Below, piece by piece: positions 57,902 through 58,068 of a stretch of DNA of 58,068 bases. The position numbers and the translations under genes were made by a program. The DNA comes from an uncultured Curvibacter sp. (GTDB lineage Bacteria > Pseudomonadota > Gammaproteobacteria > Burkholderiales > Burkholderiaceae_C), in the NCBI GenBank assembly GCA_903828535.1, contig CAIKMN010000002.1, positions 1 to 58,068 of the forward strand. Reading direction: 5' to 3'. The first letter of the stretch is position 1. Each line of letters starts with the position of its first letter. The notes under the pieces were generated by a model. It worked only from the letters and a program-made list of their open reading frames with translations. It did not search any database and had not been told where the DNA came from.

Positions 57902-58068
57902 TTAAGCCAAGATCGTGGCCACGACACCGGCGCCCACGGTACGACCGCCTTCGCGGATTGCGAAGCGCAGACCTTCTTCCATGGCAATGGGGTTGATCAG
58001 CTTGACCGTGATCGTCACGTTGTCGCCAGGCATCACCATTTCTTTGCCTTCAGGCAACTCAATCGCAC
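57902..58068 (-). CDS. tuf: Elongation factor Tu, C-terminal part
   Basis: The last 55 codons of an EF-Tu gene, cut by the right edge of the window. The sequence reads [19 protein letters not shown], then [20 protein letters not shown] and ATILA before the stop, the domain III end of EF-Tu, which delivers aminoacyl-tRNA to the ribosome. Betaproteobacteria usually carry two tuf copies; this is the one beside secE. Confidence 0.97.
   Translation of the reverse strand, partial: AIELPEGKEMVMPGDNVTITVKLINPIAMEEGLRFAIREGGRTVGAGVVATILA

Overview
The window is a bacterial chromosome segment from a betaproteobacterium, most likely order Burkholderiales and a Comamonadaceae-like lineage. This taxonomic call is inferred from a PhaM-type PHB granule protein, an rsmB-DUF4390-ntrY-ntrX gene order, a recG-oxyR-ubiA order, and the sequences of the ribosomal proteins and RNA polymerase. 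No marker gene could be searched, so the genus is left open.

Region 1 (1-7062) is the right end of an integrated element. It holds a superfamily 1B helicase whose reading frame runs off the left edge of the window, then 16 bases later a NERD-nuclease/superfamily 1A helicase, a small unknown gene on the opposite strand, a 63-residue KfrA-type DNA-binding protein with an operator-like inverted repeat, and a tyrosine recombinase with all six catalytic residues. The recombinase starts 168 bases from the 3' end of a tRNA-Pro gene, the usual layout for an island inserted into a tRNA. The helicase pair is the best candidate here for an undescribed anti-phage or anti-plasmid system.

Region 2 (7063-16053) is the alpha and spc ribosomal operon on the minus strand: rplN-rplX-rplE-rpsN-rpsH-rplF-rplR-rpsE-rpmD-rplO-secY-rpmJ-rpsM-rpsK-rpsD-rpoA-rplQ, then initiator tRNA and tRNA-Pro. 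It begins at rplN, so it is cut off from the S10 operon, and infA is absent between secY and rpmJ.

Region 3 (16054-45535) is ordinary chromosome: glpK and proC; ubiA, oxyR and recG; queA-tgt for queuosine; an LplT-like transporter coupled to a FIST sensor; PhaM; a five-gene operon (GST, MAPEG, Ycf46-like ATPase, acyl-CoA dehydrogenase, thiolase); tRNA-Phe; two orphan receiver proteins; a small lipoprotein; a copper chaperone; two small Ser/Thr-rich proteins divergent from a large TPR/GT41 O-GlcNAc-transferase-like protein; an O6-alkylguanine methyltransferase; and NtrX, NtrY, DUF4390, RsmB and a LemA-like protein.

Region 4 (45621-58068) is the RNA polymerase and translation block on the minus strand: tuf (3' end only), tRNA-Trp, secE, nusG, rplK, rplA, rplJ, rplL, rpoB, rpoC. 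Spacing and ATGA/TAATG overlaps indicate polycistronic transcription, with leader or attenuator structures before rplJ and rpoB.
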